DNA of 39,885 nucleotides from DASUXY01 sp036377675. GTDB lineage: Bacteria; Bacillota; Bacilli; Bacillales; Amphibacillaceae. The notes under the pieces are model-generated. The model made no database searches. It had not been told where the DNA came from and was given only the letters and a program-made list of their open reading frames with translations. The position numbers were made by a program, and so were the translations under genes. Shown here piece after piece: positions 1 through 8,342 of this stretch (positions are counted from its first letter, which is position 1; the number at the start of each line of letters is the position of its first letter). The stretch covers positions 1-39,885 of the forward strand of contig DASUXY010000063.1 of the NCBI GenBank assembly GCA_036377675.1, in the 5' to 3' direction.

Positions 1-17
1 TTGATATCATTACTCAT
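1..17 (-). CDS. Start of an unidentified divergent gene (partial)
   Basis: On the minus strand an ATG at 17-15 is preceded at the right distance by AAAGGAGGAGTCCTC, a near-perfect Shine-Dalgarno sequence. The five visible codons read Met-Ser-Asn-Asp-Ile and the frame is open to the window edge. Nothing can be said about function. The gene would be divergent from cstA and share its upstream region. The call rests only on ribosome-binding site quality. Confidence 0.4.
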
Positions 18-77
18 GAGGACTCCTCCTTTTTTGTTTTCTCGTGAAAAACTATTATATCAAAGGAGAGAGTCCTC
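18..77. repeat. Imperfect inverted repeat covering the SD of the leftward gene
   Basis: Positions 18-32 (GAGGACTCCTCCTTT) pair with 62-77 over 15 bp with a single bulged A at 69. In a leftward transcript the arm nearest the ATG contains the whole Shine-Dalgarno sequence, so the hairpin would sequester it. A TATAAT on the minus strand (54-59) lies in the loop. If that is the real -10, the distal arm is not transcribed and the repeat would be a DNA operator instead. No good -35 accompanies it. Confidence 0.5.
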
Positions 78-238
78 TTCTTATTTCCTTGAAATTGAAG
101 GAATATTCCAATTATGTCCCCGTAAATATTTTACTCATACTGTATTTTTCCATTCGGAAGAAATTACTTGTCGCAACTGTCCATTGTAAATTTGTTGTAA
201 ATATCTCTATTGAGCAATATGATCCAAAAATCGACATA

Positions 239-252
239 TGTAAGCGTTTTAT
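239..252 (+). promoter_or_regulatory. Possible cre (CcpA) site upstream of cstA
   Basis: TGTAAGCGTTTTAT matches 12 of 14 positions of the cre consensus TGWAANCGNTNWCA; the last two bases deviate. It lies just upstream of the putative cstA promoter. cstA genes are commonly carbon-regulated, so the placement makes sense, but the right half is weak. Confidence 0.35.
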
Positions 253-268
253 TCGAATAATATGAAAA

Positions 269-297
269 TTGTCTTGATTTTTATAATCGGATAATAT
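269..297 (+). promoter_or_regulatory. Putative sigma-A promoter of cstA
   Basis: TTGTCT (269-274) and TAATAT (292-297) are separated by 17 bp, about 40 bp upstream of the cstA start codon. The rest of 78-337 is AT-rich and holds no convincing gene; two short rightward reading frames there lack coding character. Confidence 0.5.
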
Positions 298-337
298 ACA
301 ATATTTCTTAATTTACTTTTGAAGAGGAGGCTCAGCG

Positions 338-1784
338 ATGATTACTTTTATAGGTTCAATCATCTTATTAATGGCAGGTTATTTCGTTTATGGAAAGGTG
401 ATTGACAAAATTTTTGTCATTGATGATCGGAATGAAACACCCGCATATGCAAACTATGATGGGTTTGATTACGTACCGATGCCTTGGTGGAAAGCGAGTT
501 TAATTCAGCTATTGTATCGCTGGGCTCGGACCGATTTTTGGGGCGATTATGGGTGCTCTCTATGGTCCGGTTGCTTTTATATGGATCGTTTTTGGAGCGA
601 TTTTTGCAGGAGGAGTTCACGATTACTTTTCAGGTATGATGTCACTGAAACATAATGGTGCACAATTTCCACAACTCGTTGGTAAATATTTAGGAAAGAG
701 TGTGCAAACGGTTATTAATATCGTCTCAATCGTCCTTATGATTCTTGTCGCGGCTGCTTTTACGGCAGGACCGGCACAGCTATTAGCACAAATTACGCCG
801 CTATCATTTACGATGGCAATGATCATCGTTTTTACATATTTATTATTAGCAGCTGTGTTACCAATTAATAAAATTATCGGAAGAATTTACCCGATTTTCG
901 GAGCTGTTCTTATTTTTATGGCGGTTTCGATTGGGATTGGCCTGTTTTTCTTTGACCATTCGATTCCGAATTTAACGTTAAGTAATTTACATCCGGACGA
1001 ATTGCCCATTTGGCCGTTGCTCATGGTGACGATTTCTTGTGGAGCGATTTCTGGTTTTCATAGTACGCAAAGTCCGATTATTGCTCGTACTCTTCGGAAG
1101 GAGACAGAAGGCCGAAAAGTATTTTACGGCGCGATGATCGGTGAAGGAATTATTGCATTAATTTGGGCGGCAGCGGGGATGACGTTTTTCGGTGGGACAG
1201 GCGGTTTGATCACAGCAATTGAAGCGGGTGGACCAGCTGGTGTCGTGAACGAAATTAGCATGACGACACTAGGTACGTTTGGTGGCATTCTTGCTATTTT
1301 AGGAGTTGTCGTTCTTCCGATTACGACTGGGGACACAGCGCTTCGTTCGTGTCGAATGATGTTAGCTGATGTATTGGAACAAGTGACGGATAAAGATTTT
1401 ACGAAGAAGAGTACATTAGCTTTATTAATGATTCCTGTCGCTGTTCCGACATTTATATTGACACAAGTTGATTATAGCTTTTTATGGCGCTATGTCGGTT
1501 GGACAAACCAACTCGTCGCAACGGTGATGCTCTGGACAGCTGCCATTTATTTATTAAAAAACCAAAAATTCCATTGGATTGCTAGTATACCTGCCTTATT
1601 TATGACAGGTGTTGTGAGCACGTATATTTTCTATGCACCAGAAGGATTTGCTTTACCTTATGACACATCAATCATCATCGGTTCCATCATTTGGGTTGCA
1701 ATTGCAATCTGGTTCGGTTGGAAAGTAGTGAATGAAAGAAAGGTTACTCCTTCTCACGTAGAGGAAGAGAGGATCGCTTCTTAA
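338..1784 (+). pseudogene. cstA: Carbon starvation protein CstA family transporter, frameshifted
   Basis: CstA proteins are multi-pass membrane transporters linked to peptide or pyruvate uptake under carbon limitation. The start at 338 follows AAGAGGAGG. The first 59 codons read a CstA N-terminus (YVPMPWWKASLIQLL), then the frame is lost at about 515. The family sequence resumes in another frame as IAGLGPIFGAIMGALYGPVA and runs to 1784. Restoring two bases (an Asn-Ile codon pair reduced to t-atc) would give about 482 residues, the usual size of the short CstA group. The downstream part has many hydrophobic segments and the HDYFSGM motif. The rest of the gene is intact, so a sequencing error or a very recent mutation is as likely as long-standing decay. 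A terminator follows the gene. Confidence 0.85.
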
Positions 1785-1831
1785 ATGATTTCCGGTGAGC
1801 TTAGATAAAAACAAGGACATCATGCAAAAAG

Positions 1832-1873
1832 AAACGTACGGATCCCCTTTTGTGGGCGACACGTACGTTTTTT
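1832..1873 (+). terminator. Rho-independent terminator of cstA
   Basis: AAACGTAC (1832-1839) pairs with GTACGTTT (1863-1870), with partial pairing inside the loop and a T run to 1873. It lies about 50 bp after the cstA stop. Confidence 0.7.
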
Positions 1874-2141
1874 ATGTAAAAAAGACGTTCATCTTGTAGC
1901 TGTTATTCGATTTTAGAGAAGGAACTGAATTAAGAAGGTCAGAAGTAAGAGGATGGCGATTATGAAAAGTTGTCATGACGTTGTTTATTTTGATTTTGTT
2001 TCAAGTCTTATACATACGATGCACATAATCATTCTTTATGTCATTCGGAATCACATAGATTTCAATGGATTTTTAAAAGTAGTAATAATCAAAGAGACAT
2101 GATTTTTTAGTAAAATATTTTTGTGAAATAAACATCGTTGA
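1874..2141. other. Intergenic, no clear gene
   Basis: The stretch from the cstA stop to the next gene is 357 bp. Beyond the terminator the only candidate is a 49-codon rightward frame (1953-2102) behind AAGAGG. Its product is hydrophobic in the middle but has no recognisable motif, so it is not called. Confidence 0.4.
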
Positions 2142-2354
2142 TCATTTTTCGTCTTGAATTTTTTTGTGGATTTGTTCGTATTGTTTTTTTGATATTTCCC
2201 CTTTGGCGAGACGTTCTTTCGCTCGTTGTAGCGAATGTTCTTGCTCTCTCATCTTTTTTCGATTGTCTTTAACGAAGTAGATAATCGTAATGATCGTAAT
2301 GACAAGAACAATAATCCACATGATGCCAAAAAGGTCTCCACTTTGCCCGTTCAT
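2142..2354 (-). CDS. Small membrane protein with SHOCT domain
   Basis: This 70-residue protein has one transmembrane helix at about residues 10-27 (IMWIIVLVITIITIIYFV). A charged linker follows, then a C-terminal SHOCT (short C-terminal) domain of the form RAKERLAKGEISKKQYEQI. SHOCT modules are about 30 residues long and usually end small membrane proteins; they are thought to mediate oligomerisation, but no specific role is known here. AGGAGTG lies 10 nt upstream of the ATG. The gene is probably monocistronic, with the secreted protein gene upstream on the same strand. Confidence 0.8.
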   Translation of the reverse strand: MNGQSGDLFGIMWIIVLVITIITIIYFVKDNRKKMREQEHSLQRAKERLAKGEISKKQYEQIHKKIQDEK

Positions 2355-2501
2355 ATCGTTTCATCACTCCTAACATACGGATTCCGACTGTTGTAAAGGT
2401 GTAAGTTTGTAGGTTATTTATTTGCTCTAGACGAGAACGATTGGCCATTATGGTCATATCGTTCTCGTAGCGAAAATGGTTCGTTACGGTTACAAGTCGA
2501 T

Positions 2502-2798
2502 TTAACGTGTTCGTTGCGGATTGTGCGCGTATGGGCACTCGTTTGGTGAGCCGTTTATATCCGAGTTGTCCTGACGTTGCTGTTGATGTTGTTTATTTTT
2601 ATGCTGTTTTTGCTTGCCTTTTCCATATGGATGAAGTCTGTAATCGTTTTGCTTTTTTACGCATGCTTGTTTCGGTTGTCCGTCCATTTGGTAAGGGCAA
2701 CCTTCCTTTGTTTTTGGGACACTTTGAGCGAGTGCTATGTGAACGAGACCGAAGATGAGCACAATCGTCAGTATACCAATTGTGAGCTTTTTATGCAC
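2502..2798 (-). CDS. Small exported protein with CPY motifs
   Basis: I do not recognise the family. The GTG at 2798 is preferred because GGGAGGTG lies six bases upstream; a longer frame begins at 2816. The 98-residue product starts with a signal-peptide-like segment (residues 1-25, basic HKK, then a hydrophobic core ending ALAQ). The mature part is hydrophilic with two CPY motifs (GCPYQMDGQ and ECPYAH), a further Cys, and a Lys/Gln/His-rich stretch (GKGKQKQHKNKQHQQQRQ). It could be secreted or membrane-anchored. The coding call rests on the signal peptide and the ribosome-binding site. Confidence 0.6.
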   Translation of the reverse strand: MHKKLTIGILTIVLIFGLVHIALAQSVPKTKEGCPYQMDGQPKQACVKKQNDYRLHPYGKGKQKQHKNKQHQQQRQDNSDINGSPNECPYAHNPQRTR

Positions 2799-2897
2799 GG
2801 CTAACACCTCCCTCACGTCAAGTATATCATCGTTTCAAGGGCGTGAACGAAGCGATTTATGACGTTTTCTTAAACGATGGAACACGTGATTGATAAA

Positions 2898-2925
2898 GCG
2901 AATCCCATTCATTGTCGGGAATCGC
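2898..2925 (-). terminator. Possible terminator of yyaL
   Basis: GCGAATCCC (2898-2906) and GGGAATCGC (2917-2925) form a 9-bp stem with one mismatch. On the minus strand it is followed by a short, imperfect T-rich tail. It lies about 20 bp past the yyaL stop. Confidence 0.4.
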
Positions 2926-2946
2926 TGTTCATTCATTTCGTCATTT

Positions 2947-5028
2947 TTAGCGGTGTGTGCCTTTGATAAGTCGTTCAATCTCTTCGTTTACCTCTGTCGT
3001 CGGTGATTGGCAGGAAAAATGTTCACACATATAAAGCGTCGGTTTATCATCAATCGGTTTATATTGCGCTGCAAAAGGGGCAACATCAACAAATTCGCTT
3101 TTATGTTGGGCAACGAGGATGGAAACGTCGGGTAAAAATGCTTGTTGCAGTTTGTTGAGTATTTTTTGTTCCTTTGTCTCATTCGTTAGGGGGAGGAAGA
3201 GGACGATTTCTTTCGTCGGGTATTCGGTTAATAATAAGCTTTGCACAAAAAATGCCCCCGCTGAAGCTTGCCGATCGATATCGTTAAAAAATGTCCGATA
3301 CATGTGATTGACGTAGTCTACATAGGTGAGTTCTCCAGTTAAGGAGCTCATTTTTACGAGCATAACCGCTGCTGTACTATTTCCGGATGGTAACGCCCCG
3401 TCATACACTTCCTTATCTTTAGCAATCAGTTGTTCTGCATCTTTTCCTGTAAAATAAAAGCCCCCAAGTTCCGAATCCCAAAATAAGTCGATCATCTGAT
3501 CAAGGAGTTGCTTTCCTTTTTGTAAATAAGCGACGGAAAAGGTCGCTTCATATAACTCAATATACGCCCATAATAGAAAAGCGTAGTCATCGATATATGC
3601 TTTATACTTCGTTTCTTGATCACGATAGCGAGCCATGAGCCGGCCTTCTTGAAAAAGATGCTTTTCGATAAAATGCAACGCTCGTTCCGCCTGTTGAACA
3701 TACATTTTTTCATTGAATACTTTTCCTGCATTCGCTAAAGCGGCAATCATTAAGCCGTTCCACGACGTTAAAATTTTGTCATCGATATGTGGATACACTC
3801 TTTTTTCGCGGGCGGTTAGCAATTTTTGGCGCGCCTCTTCTAACTGCTCATGCAATGTGTCGAGGGGTAAATTGTATTGTATCGCGATTTGCTCGAAATT
3901 TGTTTGCAACGTGTTCGGGATGTTTTTCGTTTGGAAATTTCCGACAGGTGTAATGTTGTATGCGTAGGCGTATCGTTCACCGAGTTCTTCACCGAGGATA
4001 TCGAAAATTTCCTCATCTTCCCATACATAATACTTCCCTTCAACACCTTCCGAATCGGCATCAATCGCGGAGTAGAAAGCTCCTTCCGTGCTTGTCATTT
4101 CTCGACGGATAAACTGAATAATTTGTTCACTTATCTGTTTATAAAACGGACTTTTCGTAACTGCGAAGCATTGTGTATACGTATAAAGTAACAACGCATT
4201 GTCATAGAGCATTTTTTCAAAGTGAGGGATGAGCCACTTTTCATCGGTTGAATAGCGGCAAAATCCGAAGCCGACATGGTCATAAATGCCACCAGCCGCC
4301 ATTTTTTGCAACGTATATTCGACCATTTTCAAAGCGGCCTTTTTCCCTGTGAAATAGTAGTAATGAAGTAAAAAAAGTAAATTGTGCGGTTGTGGGAACT
4401 TTGGTGCTGCACCAAATCCACCATTTGTAAAATCAAACTTTCTTTCGAGTTGATGAAATGCTTCATCAGCCGCAGTTTTTGTCAGTCGGTGCGTACTTTT
4501 AGTTTGAACCGTTTCATGTAGTGCTTCATGGACACGTTCTGTTACTTCTTCGATGTGGGTAGGATCATTTGTATATGTGTGGTGAACGTGTTGGAGCACC
4601 TCCATCATACTCGGCATGCCGTATGCATTTTTTTTAGGAAAATACGTTCCCGCAAAAAACGGTACTTCATCGGGCGTCATCACAATCGTCAGTGGCCATC
4701 CCCCGTGTCCCGTCATCATTTGACACACTTTCATATAAATCGAGTCAATATCAGGCCGCTCTTCACGGTCGACTTTAATCGAAATGTAATGTTTATTTAA
4801 ATACGCTGCAATTTCCTCGTCTTCAAAGGACTCCCGCGCCATCACATGACACCAATGACAAGTCGAATAGCCGATAGAAAGGAAGATCGATTTATTTTCC
4901 TCCTTCGCACGTTGAAACGCTTCCTCCCCCCACGGATACCAGTCGACCGGATTGTATGCATGCTGGAGTAAGTAGGGGGATTTTTCTGTGATGAGTCGAT
5001 TCGGTTTATTATGCTCGTTCGTCGTCAT
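2947..5028 (-). CDS. yyaL: DUF255 / YyaL family thioredoxin-domain protein
   Basis: This 693-residue protein is a full-length member of the YyaL/SPATA20 family (about 690 residues in Bacillus). Residues 8-170 form the DUF255 thioredoxin-like domain, beginning NRLITEKSPYLLQHAYNPV and carrying the STCHWCHVM redox-type CxxC at about 56-64. The rest is an (alpha/alpha)6-barrel-like region resembling N-acylglucosamine 2-epimerase, with motifs such as AAPKFPQPHNLLFL, GGIYDHVGFGF and PHFEKMLYDNA. The biochemical activity of the family is not established; cytosolic location is likely because no signal peptide is seen. AAAGGAG precedes the ATG by 11 bases. No operon partner is evident. Confidence 0.92.
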   Translation of the reverse strand: MTTNEHNKPNRLITEKSPYLLQHAYNPVDWYPWGEEAFQRAKEENKSIFLSIGYSTCHWCHVMARESFEDEEIAAYLNKHYISIKVDREERPDIDSIYMKVCQMMTGHGGWPLTIVMTPDEVPFFAGTYFPKKNAYGMPSMMEVLQHVHHTYTNDPTHIEEVTERVHEALHETVQTKSTHRLTKTAADEAFHQLERKFDFTNGGFGAAPKFPQPHNLLFLLHYYYFTGKKAALKMVEYTLQKMAAGGIYDHVGFGFCRYSTDEKWLIPHFEKMLYDNALLLYTYTQCFAVTKSPFYKQISEQIIQFIRREMTSTEGAFYSAIDADSEGVEGKYYVWEDEEIFDILGEELGERYAYAYNITPVGNFQTKNIPNTLQTNFEQIAIQYNLPLDTLHEQLEEARQKLLTAREKRVYPHIDDKILTSWNGLMIAALANAGKVFNEKMYVQQAERALHFIEKHLFQEGRLMARYRDQETKYKAYIDDYAFLLWAYIELYEATFSVAYLQKGKQLLDQMIDLFWDSELGGFYFTGKDAEQLIAKDKEVYDGALPSGNSTAAVMLVKMSSLTGELTYVDYVNHMYRTFFNDIDRQASAGAFFVQSLLLTEYPTKEIVLFLPLTNETKEQKILNKLQQAFLPDVSILVAQHKSEFVDVAPFAAQYKPIDDKPTLYMCEHFSCQSPTTEVNEEIERLIKGTHR

Positions 5029-5138
5029 GTAACATCAAACTCCTTTTGAATATGTGATTATCTCGTATGTATCGTACCGAAATGGAACTAAAAAAGATAC
5101 GGATACGAATGATTGCGTCATCGTTAGGATGTTTCCTT

Positions 5139-5647
5139 TCAAGCGGATGTATACAGGACATTTAACATACTGACGTCATATAAGTAAAAGAATGGAAACC
5201 GAGTTGTTTCTTGGGTGTGGAGTCTAAGATAGACGAAAGCTGTGCCTGAAATAACGATAAACGGGAGTAACGATGAAACACTATAAAAAATTACATTTGT
5301 AGAAAAATAAGTAAGTAATGCCACAATGATTCCAAATAAGAGAGTTCCCTCAGCTAAAGCGTATCCGAGTGCATGCTTTCAACTTACTTTGACCTGCTGC
5401 TCGATGTACATCTTTCCGATCACTTCATTTCTTTTTTGGCGGCTGTTCTCATCAGCAATTGTTGTAATGTCTGCTAACTCAGCAACTACTATTGTGAAAG
5501 CATCCTCATACCTGATTGTTCGAGGTCATTGATTTTTTCGGACATGTTTGAAGAAATTTCCTCTTTAAAATCCTGAAGATCAGGTGTTTCTTCATATCCC
5601 TTAAACAAATGATCTACATATGTTGTAATATCTGTATTCATTTTCAT
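5139..5647 (-). pseudogene. PadR-associated HAAS-domain membrane protein, decayed
   Basis: From the ATG at 5647 the minus strand reads MKMNTDITTYVDHLFKGY and onward, a typical HAAS/DUF1700-like N-terminus, up to EQSGMR at about 5494. There the frame shifts: the sequence in the next frame (DAFTIVVAELADITTIADEN) continues the family pattern. An in-frame TGA then interrupts at KVS-stop-KHALGYALAEG, after which a transmembrane region continues (LLFGIIVALLTYF, then SSLLPFIVISGTAFVYL). So there is at least one frameshift and one nonsense codon. Its ATG overlaps the padR stop (TGA within AATGAAAATG), the usual coupled arrangement in which PadR represses its own operon. Confidence 0.75.
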
Positions 5648-5953
5648 TCCTCCTCTAATAAACGGTTTAAAATTTTCTGTGTAAACTGCCAGTCGACTTT
5701 ATTTTGCCGATATAGCTGTTTACCTTCTTCCGCCTTGTGTTTCGTCCTCCCAATACGCAATAATGAAGCCTTCTCTTTCTAAACGTTTGTAACTTGAATA
5801 AAGCGTCGCCTCCTTTAATTCATATAATCCATCTGTTTTATCTAAAATCGCTTTGTATATTTCGTATCCATAACTATCGCCTTTCATCAATATGCCTAGG
5901 ACAATGGTGTCTGTATGTCCACGTAATAAGTCTGCTGAAACTTTTCCTTTCAT
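5644..5953 (-). pseudogene. PadR family transcriptional regulator with internal deletion
   Basis: The first 77 codons encode a PadR winged helix: TDTIVLGILMKGDSYGYEIY, the recognition region LKEATLYSSYKRLEREGFI, then WEDETQGGRR followed by a stop. The remaining family sequence (GKQLYRQNKVDW, then FTQKILNRLLEEE) follows at once in another frame. The wing residues normally between GGRR and GKQLY (about eight) are missing. The junction lies at GAAGGTAAA, so slippage or recombination between short GGTAAA-like repeats would explain a deletion of about 22 bp. Loss of the wing and the dimer helix from the reading frame probably abolishes function. Confidence 0.75.
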
Positions 5954-5970
5954 TCATTCACCACCCTGCT

Positions 5971-5998
5971 ATAGTACTATATGAGCCAATTTATTATA
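5971..5998 (-). promoter_or_regulatory. Possible padR promoter and operator
   Basis: On the minus strand a TATAAT (5993-5998) lies about 40 bp upstream of the padR start. A perfect 10-bp palindrome ATAGTACTAT (5971-5980) lies between the two, where an autorepressor could bind. No convincing -35 was found, so confidence is limited. Confidence 0.35.
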
Positions 5999-6308
5999 TT
6001 GTACACATTACTATATCTGTCATAATAATCCAACCGTAATCGTTAAGTGGAAACGATAAATAGTAAAGAATGTTTCTTGAAGGAGGTTCAGTACTTACAA
6101 TCCTTTGAGTCATACTTGCCGAAAGAAGTGTACCAGGTGGAAGGGGCTTGCATTTATTCACAGAGATGATAGGGCATGAACGTGCTATAGCCTTTATTTC
6201 GGTAACAATATAAGTATCAAAGGGAGGATGGGGTTTATGGAAAAACTACTTTCGTACATATGTAATGAGCCTTGCATTAATCATACGTGCAATTTTTAAA
6301 CTCCACTA
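5999..6308. other. Intergenic between padR remnant and thiamine leader
   Basis: No intact gene is visible. Two stretches look weakly protein-like on the plus strand: about 6083-6167 (EVQYLQSFESYLPKEVYQVE) and about 6235-6310 (KNYFRTYVMSLALIIRA). Both lack a proper start or end quickly and may be gene remnants. A GGGAGG at 6222-6227 precedes a 20-codon frame that I do not call. Confidence 0.3.
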
Positions 6309-6336
6309 TTGACAAATTTGAAATCCATGGTACGAT
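6309..6336 (+). promoter_or_regulatory. Sigma-A promoter of the thiazole operon
   Basis: A consensus TTGACA (6309-6314) and TACGAT (6331-6336) are separated by 16 bp. They lie 35 bp upstream of the TPP riboswitch, which fits transcription starting near 6343. Confidence 0.7.
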
Positions 6337-6370
6337 ACGCTTAAGTGAACAATTTCATATTGTATATTCA

Positions 6371-6463
6371 CTAGGGGTGCCTTTGAAAAAGGCTGAGATC
6401 AAAGTGGAGATAAACTTTGGGACTCTTTGAACCTGAACTGGTTTGGGCCAGCGGAGGGAAGTG
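6371..6463 (+). ncRNA. TPP riboswitch (THI element)
   Basis: The conserved THI-box elements appear in order: ggggtgcc (6374-6381), GGCTGAGAT (6391-6399), TTGAACCTGAACTGG (6427-6441) and GCCAGCGGAGGGAAG (6447-6461). It binds thiamine pyrophosphate. With the terminator 55 bp downstream, it should stop transcription into tenI-thiS-thiG-thiF when TPP is abundant. Confidence 0.95.
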
Positions 6464-6517
6464 TTGCGGAAAAACTGATTGTTTAATCATTATGTACGCT
6501 GTTGGACTGAGATACCG

Positions 6518-6559
6518 ATCACTTTCGTCATGCGCTGAGCATGGAGAAAGTGATTTTTT
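6518..6559 (+). terminator. Riboswitch-controlled intrinsic terminator
   Basis: ATCACTTTC (6518-6526) pairs with GAAAGTGAT (6546-6554), with a smaller CATG/CATG stem inside, followed by a T run to 6559. It sits between the TPP aptamer and tenI, the usual attenuator layout. Confidence 0.85.
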
Positions 6560-6754
6560 ATTTTCAACAAAACGAAAAAAGAACGAGTGATTACTCTTTA
6601 AAGCGTACGACAATCAACAGGATGAACAAGAAACAGAGAACGTATAAGAGGCTTTTTTCCCTTTAGGATGGTAGTTAAGAAAAGTAGAGAACAACCCCTT
6701 AAAATAACCGAATATAGCGAACCTTCAAACGATATGAAGCGAGGGAGAACACCC

Positions 6755-7363
6755 ATGCACGGACAATTACATATCATTTCCACAGGACAACAATCCATCG
6801 ATACATTTTCGACGATCGTCGCAGCGATCCATAAAGATGTTGACGCGATTCACATCCGAGAAAAAACGTGGACGGCGACAGAGCTCATGAAAACTGTGCA
6901 ACGACTCGTCGATCTAGGAGTCCCGCTCCATAAAATCATCATAAATGACCGTGTCGATGTAGCTTATGTGATGGGGACGAAAGGCGTTCAACTGGCACAT
7001 CATAGTATCGACGTTGCACGTGTGAAAGAGAACTTTCCATCTTTACAAATCGGCTGTTCCGTTCACTCCGTCACTGAAGCACTTCAAGCCGAAGTAAATG
7101 GAGCTGATTACATCTTGTACGGTCATGTTTTCCCAACACGATCGAAGCCCGGTCTTCCACCGAAGGGTTTACAACGACTTTCACAACTGGTGCAGCACGT
7201 TCATGTTCCCGTCATTGCTATCGGTGGCATGACACCTAAACGAACGGCTGACGTTTTAGCAACAGGCGCGCATGGTATTGCGGTGTTGTCCGGTGTGTTG
7301 CTCGCAGACCATCCACAAAAAGCAGTGAAGGCGTATGCCCGAGCATTACAACGAAGGAGGTGA
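6755..7363 (+). CDS. tenI: Thiazole tautomerase TenI
   Basis: TenI converts the thiazole made by ThiG to its aromatic tautomer. The ATG at 6755 is chosen because GAGGGAG lies 7 bases upstream; an in-frame extension to 6668 lacks such a site. The 202-residue product is the normal length and has the ThiE/TenI TIM-barrel pattern. The segment YGHVFPTRSKPGLPPKG contains His124, matching the TenI catalytic histidine; ThiE has a different residue there. IAIGGM and GIAVLSG form the phosphate-binding end. Its stop lies inside the Shine-Dalgarno sequence of thiS (GGAGGTGA), so the two are tightly coupled. The 195 bp between the attenuator and this start holds no recognisable gene; the tenA seen at this position in B. 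subtilis is absent. Confidence 0.93.
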   Translation: MHGQLHIISTGQQSIDTFSTIVAAIHKDVDAIHIREKTWTATELMKTVQRLVDLGVPLHKIIINDRVDVAYVMGTKGVQLAHHSIDVARVKENFPSLQIGCSVHSVTEALQAEVNGADYILYGHVFPTRSKPGLPPKGLQRLSQLVQHVHVPVIAIGGMTPKRTADVLATGAHGIAVLSGVLLADHPQKAVKAYARALQRRR

Positions 7364-7368
7364 GTCTC

Positions 7369-7572
7369 ATGCAGTTGCGCATAAATGGTGATGTTGTAAA
7401 CGTGCCGCAAACGGTGACGTCGATTAGCGACTTAATTCAATATTTTAAGATTGATAACCCTGTCGTCATCGTTGAGCATAATCATACCATTTTAGAAAAA
7501 GACGATCATGCAAAAGCGACGATTACAGACGGAGATACCATTGAGCTTGTCCAATTTGTAGGAGGCGGTTGA
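7369..7572 (+). CDS. thiS: Sulfur carrier protein ThiS
   Basis: ThiS is the small ubiquitin-fold carrier that ThiF adenylates at its C-terminal glycine and that delivers sulfur to ThiG as a thiocarboxylate. The 67-residue product ends VQFVGGG with the required Gly-Gly terminus. The ATG at 7369 is preferred over the GTG at 7360 because AGGAGG lies directly before it. The stop overlaps the start region of thiG. Confidence 0.95.
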   Translation: MQLRINGDVVNVPQTVTSISDLIQYFKIDNPVVIVEHNHTILEKDDHAKATITDGDTIELVQFVGGG

Positions 7573-7574
7573 AC

Positions 7575-8342
7575 ATGTTAACAATAGGTGATAAACAATT
7601 CAAATCTAGATTATTACTCGGTACAGGTAAATATCCGAGCTTAGACATTCAAAAAGAGGCTGTCGCAGTATCCGAAAGTGAAATATTAACGTTTGCGGTC
7701 CGGCGCATGAACATTTATGAGCCGAGCCAGCCAAATTTTTTAGCAAAACTTGACGTAGATCGGTTCCATTTGTTACCGAATACAGCAGGAGCAAAAACAG
7801 CCGAAGAAGCGGTGCGAATTGCCAAATTAGCTAAAGCTTCTGGATTGTGTGACATGATTAAAGTGGAAGTGATCGGTTGTGAAAAAACACTTCTCCCCGA
7901 CCCTGTGGAAACGTTACGAGCGACAGAAATGTTGCTAGAAGAAGGATTTATCGTCCTGCCATATACTTCAGATGATGTTATATTAGCGAAGCGGCTGGAA
8001 GAACTCGGGGCTCATGCGGTCATGCCTGGTGCGTCACCAATCGGATCGGGGCAAGGGATTATTAATCCATTAAATTTAAGTTTAATTGTAGAGCAAGCGA
8101 ATGTCCCCATTATCGTCGATGCGGGCATCGGTTCACCAGCAGATGTCGTTCAGGCGATGGAACTTGGTGCCGATGCGATTTTGTTAAATACAGCTGTATC
8201 TGGTGCGAAAGATCCGGTCAAAATGGCACACGCAATGAAAATGGCGACCAAAGCAGGGCGTCTCGGTTACGAAGCAGGAAGAATCTCGAAAAAGCGCTAC
8301 GCCACCGCTAGCAGTCCGATGGAAGGAATGAGTATCGGGTGA
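7575..8342 (+). CDS. thiG: Thiazole synthase ThiG
   Basis: ThiG condenses 1-deoxy-D-xylulose 5-phosphate, dehydroglycine and ThiS thiocarboxylate into the thiazole phosphate of thiamine. The 255-residue TIM barrel has Lys96 in the MIKVEVIG motif, which forms the imine with the sugar; that number agrees with the B. subtilis enzyme. LLLGTGKYPS at the start and VDAGIGSPADV and LLNTAVSGAKDP near the end are family signatures. ATG at 7575 is preferred, with AGGAGG 9 bases upstream; a TTG at 7569 is possible. The dehydroglycine source (ThiO or ThiH) is not encoded in this operon. Confidence 0.96.
   Translation: MLTIGDKQFKSRLLLGTGKYPSLDIQKEAVAVSESEILTFAVRRMNIYEPSQPNFLAKLDVDRFHLLPNTAGAKTAEEAVRIAKLAKASGLCDMIKVEVIGCEKTLLPDPVETLRATEMLLEEGFIVLPYTSDDVILAKRLEELGAHAVMPGASPIGSGQGIINPLNLSLIVEQANVPIIVDAGIGSPADVVQAMELGADAILLNTAVSGAKDPVKMAHAMKMATKAGRLGYEAGRISKKRYATASSPMEGMSIG

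Noticed and set aside
1..265. Two rightward frames of 62 and 73 codons at the window start
   Set aside because: They overlap each other, lack ribosome-binding sites and recognisable motifs, and cover the regulatory region of the divergent gene and cstA.
2507..2804. Rightward frames opposite the small exported protein gene
   Set aside because: Hydrophobic shadows of the signal-peptide gene on the other strand, without start signals; the leftward frame has a signal peptide and a good Shine-Dalgarno.
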